From the NCBI GenBank assembly GCA_021812735.1, contig JAKAMV010000060.1:1-21388 (forward strand): a stretch of 21,388 nt of DNA. Reading direction: 5' to 3'. The notes under the pieces were generated by a model. It saw only the letters and a program-made list of their open reading frames with translations, did no database searches and was not told the DNA's origin. This DNA is from Chloroflexota bacterium. Lineage in GTDB: Bacteria; Chloroflexota; Limnocylindria; Limnocylindrales; CSP1-4. Below, piece by piece: positions 13,984 to 21,388 of the stretch (the first letter of the stretch is position 1; the number at the start of each line of letters is the position of its first letter). A program made the translations under genes and the position numbers.

Positions 13984-14839
13984 TGCGCACCTCCACCTGG
14001 CCGTCCACGACACGCACGTCGTAGGCGGGCTGCGGGAAGGTGGCCGGGCTGCGCACGGTCGTGCCGTCGGCGACCTGGAACCGCGAGCCATGCCAGGGGC
14101 AGGTGACCACGCCGCCCTCGATGGTCCCCTCGTGCAGGGGCCCGCCGGCGTGCGAGCACACGTCGCCGATGGCCGCCAGGGCGTCGCCGTCGCGGACGAG
14201 CAGCACGGGCTGACCGGCCGCTTCGACGTAGTTGAGCCCGGGGGTCAGGTCGTCCAGTTGCGCGACCCGCACGAACTTCGGCACACCGTCGCGAAACGCG
14301 TTGTGGTCCACCATGGACCCGAACCCGAACGCCAGCTCGCCGCCCAGGAACCCGCCCGCCGCGAGGCCCACGAAGCCGACGATCGCGACGAGCCGCGCCG
14401 CCAGGCCGTCGATCGGACCGACGACTCGTAACGCTCCGCTGACCACGTAGAGGACGACCACGGCCAGCATCAGCAGACCGTGGAGGAAGCCGATCCGTTG
14501 GGCCGGCCCGTAGGTGTCCTTCCAGTCGGTTGCGCCGCTCGCGAGCGCCACCAGGCCCGCCAGCACCCCGATCCAGAGCGCGAGGGCCGCGGCCGACCCC
14601 AGACCGGCGCCCGGGAAGACGATCCCGACGAGGTCGAACACGAGGACCACCGTCCAGGCGCCGACAGCCACATCCGTCACGAGCGGGTGCAGCGGGTGGC
14701 CCAGCCACGTGCCGTTGAAGAGGCCCTGCAGCGGTCGGGCGGTCCGGTAGATGGCGTTCAGGGCAGCCGCGACGGCGCTTGCAGGCCGGCGCCACGCTCG
14801 GGTCCGTTCCGCGAGGCGATCAACAACGTGCGACGGCAT
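13970..14839 (-). CDS. DUF2231 membrane domain fused to a Rieske 2Fe-2S domain
   Basis: This is a 289-residue membrane protein. Residues 40-175 contain the DUF2231 core with GTWLGHPLHPLVTDVAVGAW and about four membrane helices. The soluble C-terminal part (about 188-285) is a Rieske domain, with C228-x-H230 and C247-x2-H250 (CSHAGGPL and CPWHGSRF) binding a [2Fe-2S] cluster. The Rieske sequence is of the soluble ferredoxin or oxygenase type. By topology it could pass electrons between the quinone pool and cytoplasmic redox partners. The ATG at 14839 is preceded by GGGGGTG. It lies 73 bases after folE and overlaps the next gene, indicating co-expression. Confidence 0.9.
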   Translation of the reverse strand: MPSHVVDRLAERTRAWRRPASAVAAALNAIYRTARPLQGLFNGTWLGHPLHPLVTDVAVGAWTVVLVFDLVGIVFPGAGLGSAAALALWIGVLAGLVALASGATDWKDTYGPAQRIGFLHGLLMLAVVVLYVVSGALRVVGPIDGLAARLVAIVGFVGLAAGGFLGGELAFGFGSMVDHNAFRDGVPKFVRVAQLDDLTPGLNYVEAAGQPVLLVRDGDALAAIGDVCSHAGGPLHEGTIEGGVVTCPWHGSRFQVADGTTVRSPATFPQPAYDVRVVDGQVEVRSGRR

Positions 14840-14912
14840 GGTTCACCCCCATGAGGCCCGATCGCCAGGGCGAGCGAGCCCGGTGCCAGGGCCATTCGGT
14901 GACCCCGGGCGA

Positions 14913-15572
14913 TCAGCTCGGCCGCCGCAGACCGGCCACATCGAAGAACTCGCTGCGCAGCGCGGGAACCTCGGTGTAGGTGCCCCGGAAGGCGGTCGTG
15001 CGGGTCTTCGACTGCAGCTCACGCACCCCGCGCATCTGGGTGCACAGGTGGTGCGCCTCGAGATACACCGCGACGCCGTGCGGTTCCATCATGCGGGTCA
15101 GTTCATCAGCGATGCGATGGGTCATCTCCTCCTGCACGCCGAAACGCCGCGTGACGACGCGGACCAGCCGGGTGAGCTTGCTGATGCCCAGCAATCCCTC
15201 GTGCGGCACGTACCCCACCCAGGCCTCCCCGAAGAAGGGCAGGGCATGGTGCTCGCAGAGTGCGTAGAAGGGGATGGGACCTTCCACCACCTGGGCGAGC
15301 TCACAGTTCGCCCCACCGTGGCATACGGTGGGGAACGCGGTCAGGATCTTGGGATCCCCCTCGTAGCCCAGCGTCGCGTCGTAGAGCGCCCGGAAATGGC
15401 GGCGGGGCGTGTCGACGGTCGCGGGCGTGTGCAGGTCGAGGCCCAGGGCTGCGAAGATCTCGGCGAGATACCGCTCGAAACGAGCCCGATCCTGGTCGCT
15501 GATCGCTCGCCGGTGGACGAGGTCTGCGATCGGGCTGTCCTCGTCCTGTGCCTGGGGCATGCGTGCTGTCAT
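14913..15572 (-). CDS. folE: GTP cyclohydrolase I
   Basis: This is a 219-residue enzyme converting GTP to 7,8-dihydroneopterin triphosphate, the first step toward folate, biopterin or queuosine. Zinc ligands C106 and H109 (CEHHALPFFG) and C177 (HHLCTQMRGV) are present, as is the substrate-binding stretch GYVPHEGLLGISKLTRLV (120-137). The length matches the family. The ATG at 15572 overlaps the dehydrogenase stop by four bases (ATGA) and has GGGAGAGAG upstream. Its presence in a redox cluster is unusual; pterin supply for molybdopterin is not made through FolE, so the link to NarG is indirect at most. Confidence 0.96.
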   Translation of the reverse strand: MTARMPQAQDEDSPIADLVHRRAISDQDRARFERYLAEIFAALGLDLHTPATVDTPRRHFRALYDATLGYEGDPKILTAFPTVCHGGANCELAQVVEGPIPFYALCEHHALPFFGEAWVGYVPHEGLLGISKLTRLVRVVTRRFGVQEEMTHRIADELTRMMEPHGVAVYLEAHHLCTQMRGVRELQSKTRTTAFRGTYTEVPALRSEFFDVAGLRRPS

Positions 15573-17041
15573 GGCTCTCTCCCTGGCGATACCGAGGCTC
15601 CCGCTCGGCGCATCGAGCCCGCGGCCTGGCCGGTGCCCCGTTGATCGTCTGGGAGGGGCCACCGGACTGCCGGGGTCGCGCCCGCGATCAGGCGCACCGG
15701 TCGGTCGTAGAAGAAGTAGTCCACCGCCCAGTCCATCAGCGCGACCAGGCGATTGCGGAATCCGATGATGAGCACCAGGTGGACGAAGAGCCAGGCGAAC
15801 CAGGCCGGCCGACCGCCGAATCGAAGCGGCCCGATCTCGGCCACCGCCTGGTTGCGCCCGACAGTCGCCATGGTCCCGCGGTTGCGGTAGCGGAAGGGCT
15901 CGGGAGGCCGACCTCGGGCAAGCGCGAGAATGTTGCGGGCCGCCGCCGCGCCCTCTTGCATGGCGACCGGCGAGAGCATCGGCAGCGCCGTGCCGCCCTG
16001 CACTGCGGCGGCCAGATCGCCCACCACGAAGACGTCAGGATGCCCGGGGAGCTGGAGCGTCGGTTCGACCGGGACACGGCCGCCCCGCGCGAGCTCCAGG
16101 CCTGGCGACGCCCCGAGGGGGGCCCCGCGCACGCCGGCCGTCCAGATAACGGTCCCCACGGCCAGGTCGCGCCCATCATGCAGGTGAACGCAGTCATCCT
16201 CGACGCCGCGCACGAGCGCCCCGAGGACCAGCGTGATCCCCCCGGCCTTCAGGGCTCGCGCCGCAGCCCGGCGCAGTCGAGGGTGAAAGGCACCCAGGAC
16301 ATGCGGTTCGCCATCGATCAGGAGCAGCCCGACCTCGTCCATGTCGAGTTCTGGGAAGTCCTTGCGCAGGACCAGGCGGATGAGCTCCGAGAGGGCACCC
16401 GCGTATTCCACGCCGGTGGGCCCTGCTCCGACCACGGCGAACGTCATCAGGCGACGCCGAAGGTCGCGGTCAGGCGTCGCGGTTGCCCGCTCGAACTGCT
16501 CGAGTACCCGGTACCGGAGGCTCAGCGCCTGATCCAGATCCTTGAGCCCGTAGGTGTGCGCGCCGAGCGCGTCGTTGCCGAAGTAGTCGTTGATCGAGCC
16601 GGCAGCCAGCACGAGGTAGTCGTACCTGATGCGGGCGTAGTCCAACACCACCTGATGGGCCGCGAGGTCGACCGAGCGGACCTGGCCGAGCCGTGCGTGG
16701 ACATTCCGCGCCCCGCGCAGTATCGCCCTCACGGGGTGCGCGATCTCCGAAGGGTCGAGCAGGGACGAGGCGACCTGGTAGAGCAGCGGCGTGAAGAGGT
16801 GGTAGTTGTGCTGGTCGACCAGCACAACCTGGACCGACTGATCCCGCAGGCCCTTGACTGCCGTGAGGCCCGCGAACCCTGCGCCGACCACCACCACACG
16901 CGGCAGCACGGCCGGCGCAGGTTGCGCGACGGGCACGGTGCGTGGCCGTGTGCGCCCCCGAAACCAGCCGCGGTGTGCGGCGTGGTTCTGGGGGTCGCTC
17001 GACCCGTTCCTGCCGGCCCCGCCCATCCTGCCCTCGCTCAT
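15569..17041 (-). CDS. NDH-2-like NAD(P)H dehydrogenase (FAD)
   Basis: This is a 490-residue single-chain flavoprotein expected to oxidise NAD(P)H and reduce quinone at the inner face of the membrane without pumping protons. Two dinucleotide folds are visible: GAGFAG (53-58) for FAD and GAGPTG (205-210) for NAD(P)H. Later motifs are VFVVGDLAA (FAD) and SPVAMQEGAAAARNI, the quinone-site region. The C-terminal amphipathic segment with WLFVHLVLIIGFRNRLVALM is the usual membrane anchor. The ATG at 17041 is the best start, although its ribosome binding site is weak and 45 residues precede the fold; a GTG before PVAQPAP is an alternative. It is the first gene of the minus-strand cluster. Confidence 0.9.
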   Translation of the reverse strand: MSEGRMGGAGRNGSSDPQNHAAHRGWFRGRTRPRTVPVAQPAPAVLPRVVVVGAGFAGLTAVKGLRDQSVQVVLVDQHNYHLFTPLLYQVASSLLDPSEIAHPVRAILRGARNVHARLGQVRSVDLAAHQVVLDYARIRYDYLVLAAGSINDYFGNDALGAHTYGLKDLDQALSLRYRVLEQFERATATPDRDLRRRLMTFAVVGAGPTGVEYAGALSELIRLVLRKDFPELDMDEVGLLLIDGEPHVLGAFHPRLRRAAARALKAGGITLVLGALVRGVEDDCVHLHDGRDLAVGTVIWTAGVRGAPLGASPGLELARGGRVPVEPTLQLPGHPDVFVVGDLAAAVQGGTALPMLSPVAMQEGAAAARNILALARGRPPEPFRYRNRGTMATVGRNQAVAEIGPLRFGGRPAWFAWLFVHLVLIIGFRNRLVALMDWAVDYFFYDRPVRLIAGATPAVRWPLPDDQRGTGQAAGSMRRAGASVSPGREP

Positions 17042-17346
17042 CGAGGCTGGAGGCGCACGTGGAGCGCGCCCAAGGGCCTGACCAGTCGCGCCAGAACCCG
17101 ACCATAGGGCGTTTCGCCGTTCGCATCGGTCGTCGACCCGACGGATGCCGGCGTGGCTCGCTCCGAGGAACCCGCCGTCCACTGGACTCGTGGACGCATA
17201 CATCGCATGCTGGCGAAGTGTTGCGGGTTCCCCCGCGGCTTCCGGCGGAACTGGATGGTCATGTCTTCGATTTGCCTCCACCACGATGCCCAGGCGCGCC
17301 CCTGCCGACTCCCGAGCTGGCGCGCTGCGCTCCTGACCAGCGCGGT
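17042..17346. other. Intergenic region upstream of the dehydrogenase gene, with a 7-bp hairpin
   Basis: This 305-base gap on the upstream side of the NDH-2 cluster has no supported gene. A 74-codon minus-strand frame shows no domain and its ribosome binding site is 14 bases away. CGTCCAC (17176-17182) and GTGGACG (17190-17196) form a perfect 7-bp inverted repeat that could be an operator or a terminator for the uspA-like gene. Promoters for the NDH-2 operon must be here but are not identifiable. Confidence 0.35.
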
Positions 17347-17760
17347 CTACCGCACAACGAGCACGGTCTCGTGGGCATGGGTGGCGACGTGGGACGAGAT
17401 ACTGCCCTCGAGCAGGCGACGCACGGCCCCGTGCCCCCGGGAGCCGACCACGATCGTGTCGCACCCTCTGCTGTCGGCGAGGTGCTCGATGGTGCGGGCT
17501 GGATCTCCGGCAACCTCCAGGGCCTCGGCCCTGACGCCGCGTTGGGCCAGGTAGCGCCGCGCGGCGTCAAGGGTGGCCGCGAAGGAGTCGGAGACATCCC
17601 ATCCGCTGAGCGCTTCGGGCCACTCGGTGCCCGAGATCGCGGGCGGCACCACGCCCAGCACGGAGACCGACGCTCCCGACCACTGGGCCAGCTCAGCCGT
17701 GGTTTCCAGTGCCTTCCAGGCGGCCGCGCCGCCGTCGAAGGCGAGCAGGATCTTCTTCAT
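17347..17760 (-). CDS. Universal stress protein (UspA family)
   Basis: This 137-residue cytoplasmic protein begins MKKILLAFDGGAAAWKAL and ends with the ATP-binding signature G106-x2-G109-x9-G119-S (GSRGHGAVRRLLEGS), followed by the beta strand TVLVVR. It thus belongs to the nucleotide-binding Usp branch. These proteins respond to starvation, hypoxia or redox stress; in several bacteria with Crp/Fnr-type or Dos-type control they are induced by low oxygen or NO. The ATG at 17760 has GGAGG nine bases upstream. It diverges from the second DUF488 gene and is separated by 305 bases from the NDH-2 cluster downstream. Confidence 0.93.
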   Translation of the reverse strand: MKKILLAFDGGAAAWKALETTAELAQWSGASVSVLGVVPPAISGTEWPEALSGWDVSDSFAATLDAARRYLAQRGVRAEALEVAGDPARTIEHLADSRGCDTIVVGSRGHGAVRRLLEGSISSHVATHAHETVLVVR

Positions 17761-17838
17761 GCCGGATGCCTCCAATGCCGCTCCAAGGCGCCAACCTGTT
17801 CCGGTGATCCATCGTGTCGGCGCGACAGATGCGGCGCC

Positions 17839-18489
17839 GTGACTTCTGTGCGTGTCCCGCACCAGCCGGTCGAGCCTGCCGTACCTGCGGAACCCGACAC
17901 CGTCGCAGACGAAGGTCGTGCCAAGCGCACCGCCGATGCCGTGGCCTGGACCGTGGGCCACGGCACCAGGACGACCGCCGAACTGGCGGCACTGCTGCGA
18001 GCCGTCGACGTAGATCGCGTGATCGATGTGCGACGCTTCCCCTCGTCTCGGCACAATCCCCAGTTCGCGCGGAGGCGGCTGGCTGCCGAGCTTCCGGCGC
18101 TGGGGCTCACGTACGATTGGCGCGGCGGAGCGCTTGGGGGCCGGCGCCCCTCGGGCGCGGAGGCCCGTGACCCGGTCTGGAGGAACGCCGCCTTTCGCGC
18201 CTATGCTGCCTACATGGGGAGCATGGCCTTCCGGATCGCGCTGGCTGAGCTGGAGGCGGAGATCGCAACCGGGCAGCGCGTGGCGATACTGTGCGCAGAA
18301 ACGCTCTGGTGGCGCTGTCACCGACGACTCATTGCGGACGCCCTGGTGCTCGACGGGATCGAAGTGCGGCACCTGATCGCGCACGGTCCCGGCCAGCCGC
18401 ACCGCACTCATCCCGGACTCCGGCGTGATCAGATGGGTCGGCTGACCTACGACGGTGCGCGGTCCGGTGAGCCGCACACTCACTCCTGA
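17839..18489 (+). CDS. DUF488 family protein (second)
   Basis: This protein has about 216 residues if the GTG at 17839 is used; the start is uncertain because no clear ribosome binding site is present and other in-frame GTG codons lie at 17848 and 17941. Family motifs are AWTVGHGTRTTAELAALL, VDRVIDVRRFPSSRHNPQF and a Cys/Trp-rich patch CAETLWWRCHRRLIAD. The last patch is the classic DUF488 signature, absent from the shorter protein at 11224-11595. The biochemical function is unknown. The first 34 residues are low-complexity, so the real start may be nearer 17941. It diverges from the UspA gene. Confidence 0.85.
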   Translation: MTSVRVPHQPVEPAVPAEPDTVADEGRAKRTADAVAWTVGHGTRTTAELAALLRAVDVDRVIDVRRFPSSRHNPQFARRRLAAELPALGLTYDWRGGALGGRRPSGAEARDPVWRNAAFRAYAAYMGSMAFRIALAELEAEIATGQRVAILCAETLWWRCHRRLIADALVLDGIEVRHLIAHGPGQPHRTHPGLRRDQMGRLTYDGARSGEPHTHS

Positions 18490-18533
18490 TTGGCGCGGCC
18501 GATCCTCGACCGCCGTGTTGGCGGCATGACTGT

Positions 18534-19048
18534 ATGGGCATGAACCTGCCGGTGATGGCCACCCTGAATGAAGACGGTGTCGAAGTGGCACCGGAGACAA
18601 ACTGCTACATCGACGTCGCCGGGGTCTTCATGACGCGGACATGGAGGAGATGGCCGGGTCGCGGTGACGGAGCTGCGGGGCGTGCGGCAGCCGACCGATC
18701 GGGTGGGATCATCACGGCCGGCATCCAGGGGACGAGGGTGCGTGAGATCGCGGCCGCGACCGGCGTTCCGGCCCGGACGGTGCGCGCCGTCCGCAGGCGC
18801 TACCGGGGACAGGCCCAGAGCTCGCGCACCGCCTGCTGGCCCTGAGCGTCGCCCTCGGTGGCCATCTGTCCCTAGCGGTCGACATCCCGATCGAGCCCGA
18901 GCGCCGGGCCGCCTTCGCCCTTGGGGCGGCGTGGACAGCCGCCCGACGCCACGGCGCGCCTGGAGCGACGCCCTGGCGGTGGCTGGCCGCCATCACCGGC
19001 GGGAGGGTCCTCGACACCAACACGCGCGTGCCAGACGCCGATCGCTGA
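18534..19048 (+). pseudogene. Possible frameshifted HTH protein
   Basis: One frame from 18534 encodes a helix-turn-helix-like segment at 18732-18800 (RVREIAAATGVPARTVRAVR) but stops at 18843-18845. A second frame from about 18818 continues with coding-like sequence (LAHRLLALSVALGGHLSLAV, then ERRAAFALGAAWTAARRHGA) and stops at 19046-19048. Joining them near 18810 by one indel gives a continuous protein of about 150 residues or more. I do not recognise a family, and the first 60 codons are uncertain. It may be a decayed regulator, or the shift may be a sequencing error. Confidence 0.35.
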
Positions 19049-19360
19049 GCCCCCGTCGTGTTCAGCCGGGCGGCACCCTCCGGCCACGATGCGGGTAACC
19101 GGATAGCCTGGGCTAGGCGTCGACACCGGTCGGGACGAGCGCCGCCCTCGACGTCCGGGCGCGCTCTGAGTTCAGGCGCGGCCCGTCACCATCGACCGCC
19201 GCCGAACCATCGCCATGCAATCCTGCCGGACCATCACCAAATAGCGCGGCCGGCAACAGCATCTGCCGCAGCGCCGCGCGGTCCCTCCGAACCTCCGGCC
19301 CCCGCCGCTGAGGACCTGGCGAAGCTCCTGCGCACCAGGAGGCGTCGACGCTCGCGCAGC
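19049..19360. other. Gap without a supported gene
   Basis: In these 312 bases between two gene remnants, no frame on either strand gave a recognisable domain or a convincing ribosome binding site, and no repeat was noticed. The composition is slightly less GC-rich than in the genes around it. It probably is eroded intergenic sequence. Confidence 0.3.
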
Positions 19361-19647
19361 CTACTCGGCGACTGTCGCCTCGGCGGCGTCAAGGCGGGCC
19401 GTGATCTGGCGTATCAACGCGATGCGATCACTCGCGCTCAGCTCGGCCAAGGCGCGTCCGGTGGCGAAGGCAACCAGCGGCGCGACCTTGCGTTCAACGC
19501 CGTGTGCCACAGCCCGTGCCAGGTCAAGGACAGCGAGAGTCTCCTCGCTCGATGGGCTCTCGACCCTCCGCGCCCCAGGGCTCGACCAACCTCGTCGACC
19601 AGCGCGAAGCAGGCGTGTAGATCCCTGTGCGAGGCCTCCCGTGCAGA
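19361..19647 (-). pseudogene. DUF6457-like domain remnant with a frameshift
   Basis: The 3' part on the minus strand reads PSSEETLAVLDLARAVAHGV, then ERKVAPLVAFATGRALAEL and a final helix, matching the small helical DUF6457 domain. That domain is often joined to MobA-type molybdenum-cofactor nucleotidyltransferases. The expected first helix (FALVDEVGRALG) is present but in another frame. The shift maps to a run of four G on the minus strand (19573-19576); five G would restore one frame. Upstream in that frame a TGA occurs at 19648-19650 and no start codon is seen. It is either a gene remnant or a short gene broken by an indel or read error. Confidence 0.5.
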
Positions 19648-19930
19648 TCATAGGCAGCGCGTCGGCGCACACACACTGGCAGCCAGGCGCGACCAGCTTA
19701 CCCCGGGAGGCTCGCCCGGACGACGCGGCCATGCGTGCCATCCAGCCCTTCCGCCCGCGCGAGCAAGGCGTCGCGCACGTTCACCGAAGGGAAGTGCTGC
19801 CGGGTCACAGCGGTGGCCGCGCCGATGTCGTGGTGGCTGGGCGCGCGGGCGTCTCCCCATCCGGATACGACCTGGCCCCGGTCGATGGACTCTCTGTGGA
19901 GGGACTACACGATGAGCCAGGGGCCGAAGC
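19648..19930. other. Upstream region of narG without a confident gene
   Basis: In these 283 bases one minus-strand frame (about 19900 down to 19700) reads like coding sequence (GWGDARAPSHHDIGAATAV, then HFPSVNVRDALLARAEG) between stops and without a good start. A plus-strand frame reaching 19952 is also open. Neither shows a known family. The region must contain the narG promoter, but no FNR-type TTGAT-N4-ATCAA site was found. Confidence 0.3.
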
Positions 19931-19963
19931 ATGGGCCCACCTGATCGGGTAGCATCGGTGTCG

Positions 19964-21388
19964 ATGCCGCGCGAGTCGGAACCTTCGCGCATGGACACGC
20001 CGACCGAGGCGATAACTCCGGCCGGGCTGGACCGCCTGCTCGCCCGCGCCCATCGGTATTTCAAGCGGGGCACCCTCTCCGCTGAGGGCTGGAGCCTCCT
20101 CACGCGCGGTGGACGCGACTGGGAGTCCTTCTACCGCGAGCGCTGGCAGCACGACAAGGTCGTGCGCTCCACGCACGGTGTGAACTGCACGGGCTCCTGC
20201 TCCTGGATGGTGTACGTCAAGGATGGCTACATCACCTGGGAGAGCCAAGCGGTCGACTACCCGTCGGTCGGGCCGGACATGCCCGAGTACGAGCCGCGCG
20301 GCTGTCCGCGGGGCGCCTCGTTCTCCTGGTACACCTACTCGCCGCTGCGTGTGAAGTACCCGTACGTGCGGGGCTCCCTGCTCGAGCTCTGGCGGCATGC
20401 GTGTGCGCAGTACTCCGATCCGGTCCAGGCTTGGGGCTCGATCGTCGAGGATCCGCAGCAGGCCGGCACGTATAGACGCCAGCGTGGCAAGGGTGGATTC
20501 GAGCGGGCCTCCTGGGACGAGGTGGTCGAGCTGATCGCGGCCGCGCACGTCTACACGATCAAGCGCTACGGCCCCGACCGGGTGGTGGGCTTCACGCCCA
20601 TCCCGGCCATGTCCATGGTCTCCTACGCTGGCGGCACCCGGTTCCTCTCGCTGATTGGCGGGGTGATCCTCTCCTTCTACGACTGGTACGCGGACCTGCC
20701 CCCGGCCTCGCCGCAGGTCTTCGGCGACCAGACCGACGTGCCCGAGTCGGGGGACTGGTGGAACGCCGCCTACCTGATCATCTGGGGCACCAACATCCCG
20801 ATCACGCGCACCCCGGATGCGCACTTCATGACCGAGGCCCGCTACCGGGGCCAGAAGGTCGTGGTGGTGTCCCCCGACTACTCGGACCACACCAAGTTCG
20901 CGGACGACTGGCTGGCCGCGCAGCCCGGCACCGACGGCGCGCTGGCCATGGCCATGGGCCACGTGATCCTGCGCGAGTTCTACGTCGAGCGCCAGGTGCC
21001 GTACTTCGAGGACTACGCGCGGCGCTTCACGGACCTGCCCTTCCTCGTGACGCTTCGGGAGCGCGCCTCCGGCGTCTATACGGGTGATCGGTTCCTCCAC
21101 GCCGCGGACCTGCCCGACGACGTGTCCGCGACGAGCGAGCATGCCGAGTGGAAGACGGTTCTACTCGACGAGGCCACGGGCGCGCCGGCGGTGCCCAATG
21201 GCTCGATCGGCTTCCGGCACGGCGAGGAGGGTGAGGGCCGCTGGAACCTCGACCTCGGCGCGATCCGGCCGGCCCTGACCCTGCTCGGACGCCCCGATGC
21301 AGAGCCGGTGGCGGTCGACCTGCCCCGCTTCGACGAGGGCGCCACCGAGGGCGGCTCGACGATGCGCCGGGGCGTGCCCGCGATCCGC
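19964..21388 (+). CDS. narG: Respiratory nitrate reductase alpha subunit NarG, N-terminal part
   Basis: The frame is open for 475 codons to the window edge; the whole protein has about 1200 residues. NarG is the cytoplasm-facing Mo-bisMGD subunit that reduces nitrate to nitrite with electrons from quinol through NarI and NarH. H71, C75, C79 and C114 bind the FS0 [4Fe-4S] cluster (THGVNCTGSC and EPRGCPRGAS). D244 in YDWYADLPPASP corresponds to the Mo-ligating Asp of E. coli NarG. No twin-arginine signal is present. Starts at 19931 (AGGGG seven bases upstream) and 19991 (best match to the Mycobacterium NarG N-terminus) are also possible. The partners narH, narJ and narI would follow beyond the window. 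Confidence 0.96.
   Translation, partial: MPRESEPSRMDTPTEAITPAGLDRLLARAHRYFKRGTLSAEGWSLLTRGGRDWESFYRERWQHDKVVRSTHGVNCTGSCSWMVYVKDGYITWESQAVDYPSVGPDMPEYEPRGCPRGASFSWYTYSPLRVKYPYVRGSLLELWRHACAQYSDPVQAWGSIVEDPQQAGTYRRQRGKGGFERASWDEVVELIAAAHVYTIKRYGPDRVVGFTPIPAMSMVSYAGGTRFLSLIGGVILSFYDWYADLPPASPQVFGDQTDVPESGDWWNAAYLIIWGTNIPITRTPDAHFMTEARYRGQKVVVVSPDYSDHTKFADDWLAAQPGTDGALAMAMGHVILREFYVERQVPYFEDYARRFTDLPFLVTLRERASGVYTGDRFLHAADLPDDVSATSEHAEWKTVLLDEATGAPAVPNGSIGFRHGEEGEGRWNLDLGAIRPALTLLGRPDAEPVAVDLPRFDEGATEGGSTMRRGVPAIR

Noticed and set aside
17038..17262. 74-codon minus-strand frame upstream of NDH-2
   Set aside because: It has no domain, and the nearest ribosome-binding-like sequence is 14 bases from the start codon.
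17042..17464. Upstream extension of the NDH-2 frame
   Set aside because: It is low-complexity, overlaps the end of the UspA gene antisense-free region without similarity to NDH-2 proteins, and has no better ribosome binding site.
17761..18600. Upstream extension of the UspA frame on the minus strand
   Set aside because: It is antisense to the DUF488 gene; GGAGG before the ATG at 17760 sets the real start.
19805..21142. 445-codon open frame on the minus strand
   Set aside because: It mirrors the narG codons on the other strand and has no domain or ribosome binding site.
1..21388. tRNA, rRNA, CRISPR array, insertion sequence or phage genes
   Set aside because: No cloverleaf, repeat-spacer pattern, transposase, integrase or phage structural gene could be recognised by reading both strands.

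Overview
This is a very GC-rich bacterial chromosomal window with compact, mostly single-domain genes, many 4-base stop/start overlaps (ATGA or GTGA) and frequent GTG starts. No tRNA, rRNA, CRISPR array, insertion sequence or phage gene was seen. The gene set is NarG of the Mycobacterium-like type, a YwiC-like protein, DUF2249 proteins, an ArsR-Crp fusion, ClC-CBS, Rieske-DUF2231 and a ComA remnant. Together with the base composition this fits a high-GC Chloroflexota (Thermomicrobia or Limnocylindria relatives) or an actinobacterial lineage. That placement is inference from gene content, not from a marker gene.

Layout. Positions 1-180 (-) hold the N-terminus of a MarR-type regulator, with a perfect 16-bp palindrome just upstream of its start. 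A ClC chloride channel with two CBS domains (420-2345, +) and a small zinc-ribbon protein (2399-2638, +) follow. A tightly packed minus-strand operon runs from 6726 down to 2709: ArsR-Crp fusion regulator, two-cluster ferredoxin, DUF2249 protein, DUF59/MIP18 Fe-S assembly factor, NnrS-like polytopic membrane protein, and YwiC-like membrane protein. A second Crp/Fnr regulator diverges from it (6840-7631, +). Then come a 60-residue Cys-rich protein (-), a second DUF2249 protein (+), an HTH protein of unknown role (-) and a hemerythrin (+).

Positions 10096-11227 look like a decayed stretch. It has a long hairpin with no gene around it, followed by the 3' half of a phosphosulfolactate synthase gene abutting the 5' end of a glycosyltransferase gene. 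A DUF488 gene and a DinB-type gene follow. A minus-strand redox cluster (17041 down to 12611) encodes an NDH-2-like dehydrogenase, GTP cyclohydrolase I, a Rieske-DUF2231 membrane protein, a glutaredoxin-peroxiredoxin-like fusion and an AhpD-like protein. A UspA protein (-) and a second DUF488 protein (+) are divergent beyond it. Positions 18490-19930 carry two frameshifted gene remnants. From about 19964 to the window edge runs the start of narG, the nitrate reductase alpha subunit.

How the genes may work together. Nitrate respiration (NarG) makes nitrite and nitric oxide, which damage Fe-S clusters. Proteins that bind or repair such damage, or respond to it, recur here: hemerythrin, two DUF2249 proteins, a DUF59 assembly factor, ferredoxin, an NnrS-like membrane protein, YwiC-like, NDH-2, UspA and two Crp/Fnr-type regulators. 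The most plausible reading is an anaerobic nitrate-respiration and nitrosative/redox stress region. The six-gene operon headed by the ArsR-Crp fusion is the best candidate for an undescribed functional unit.
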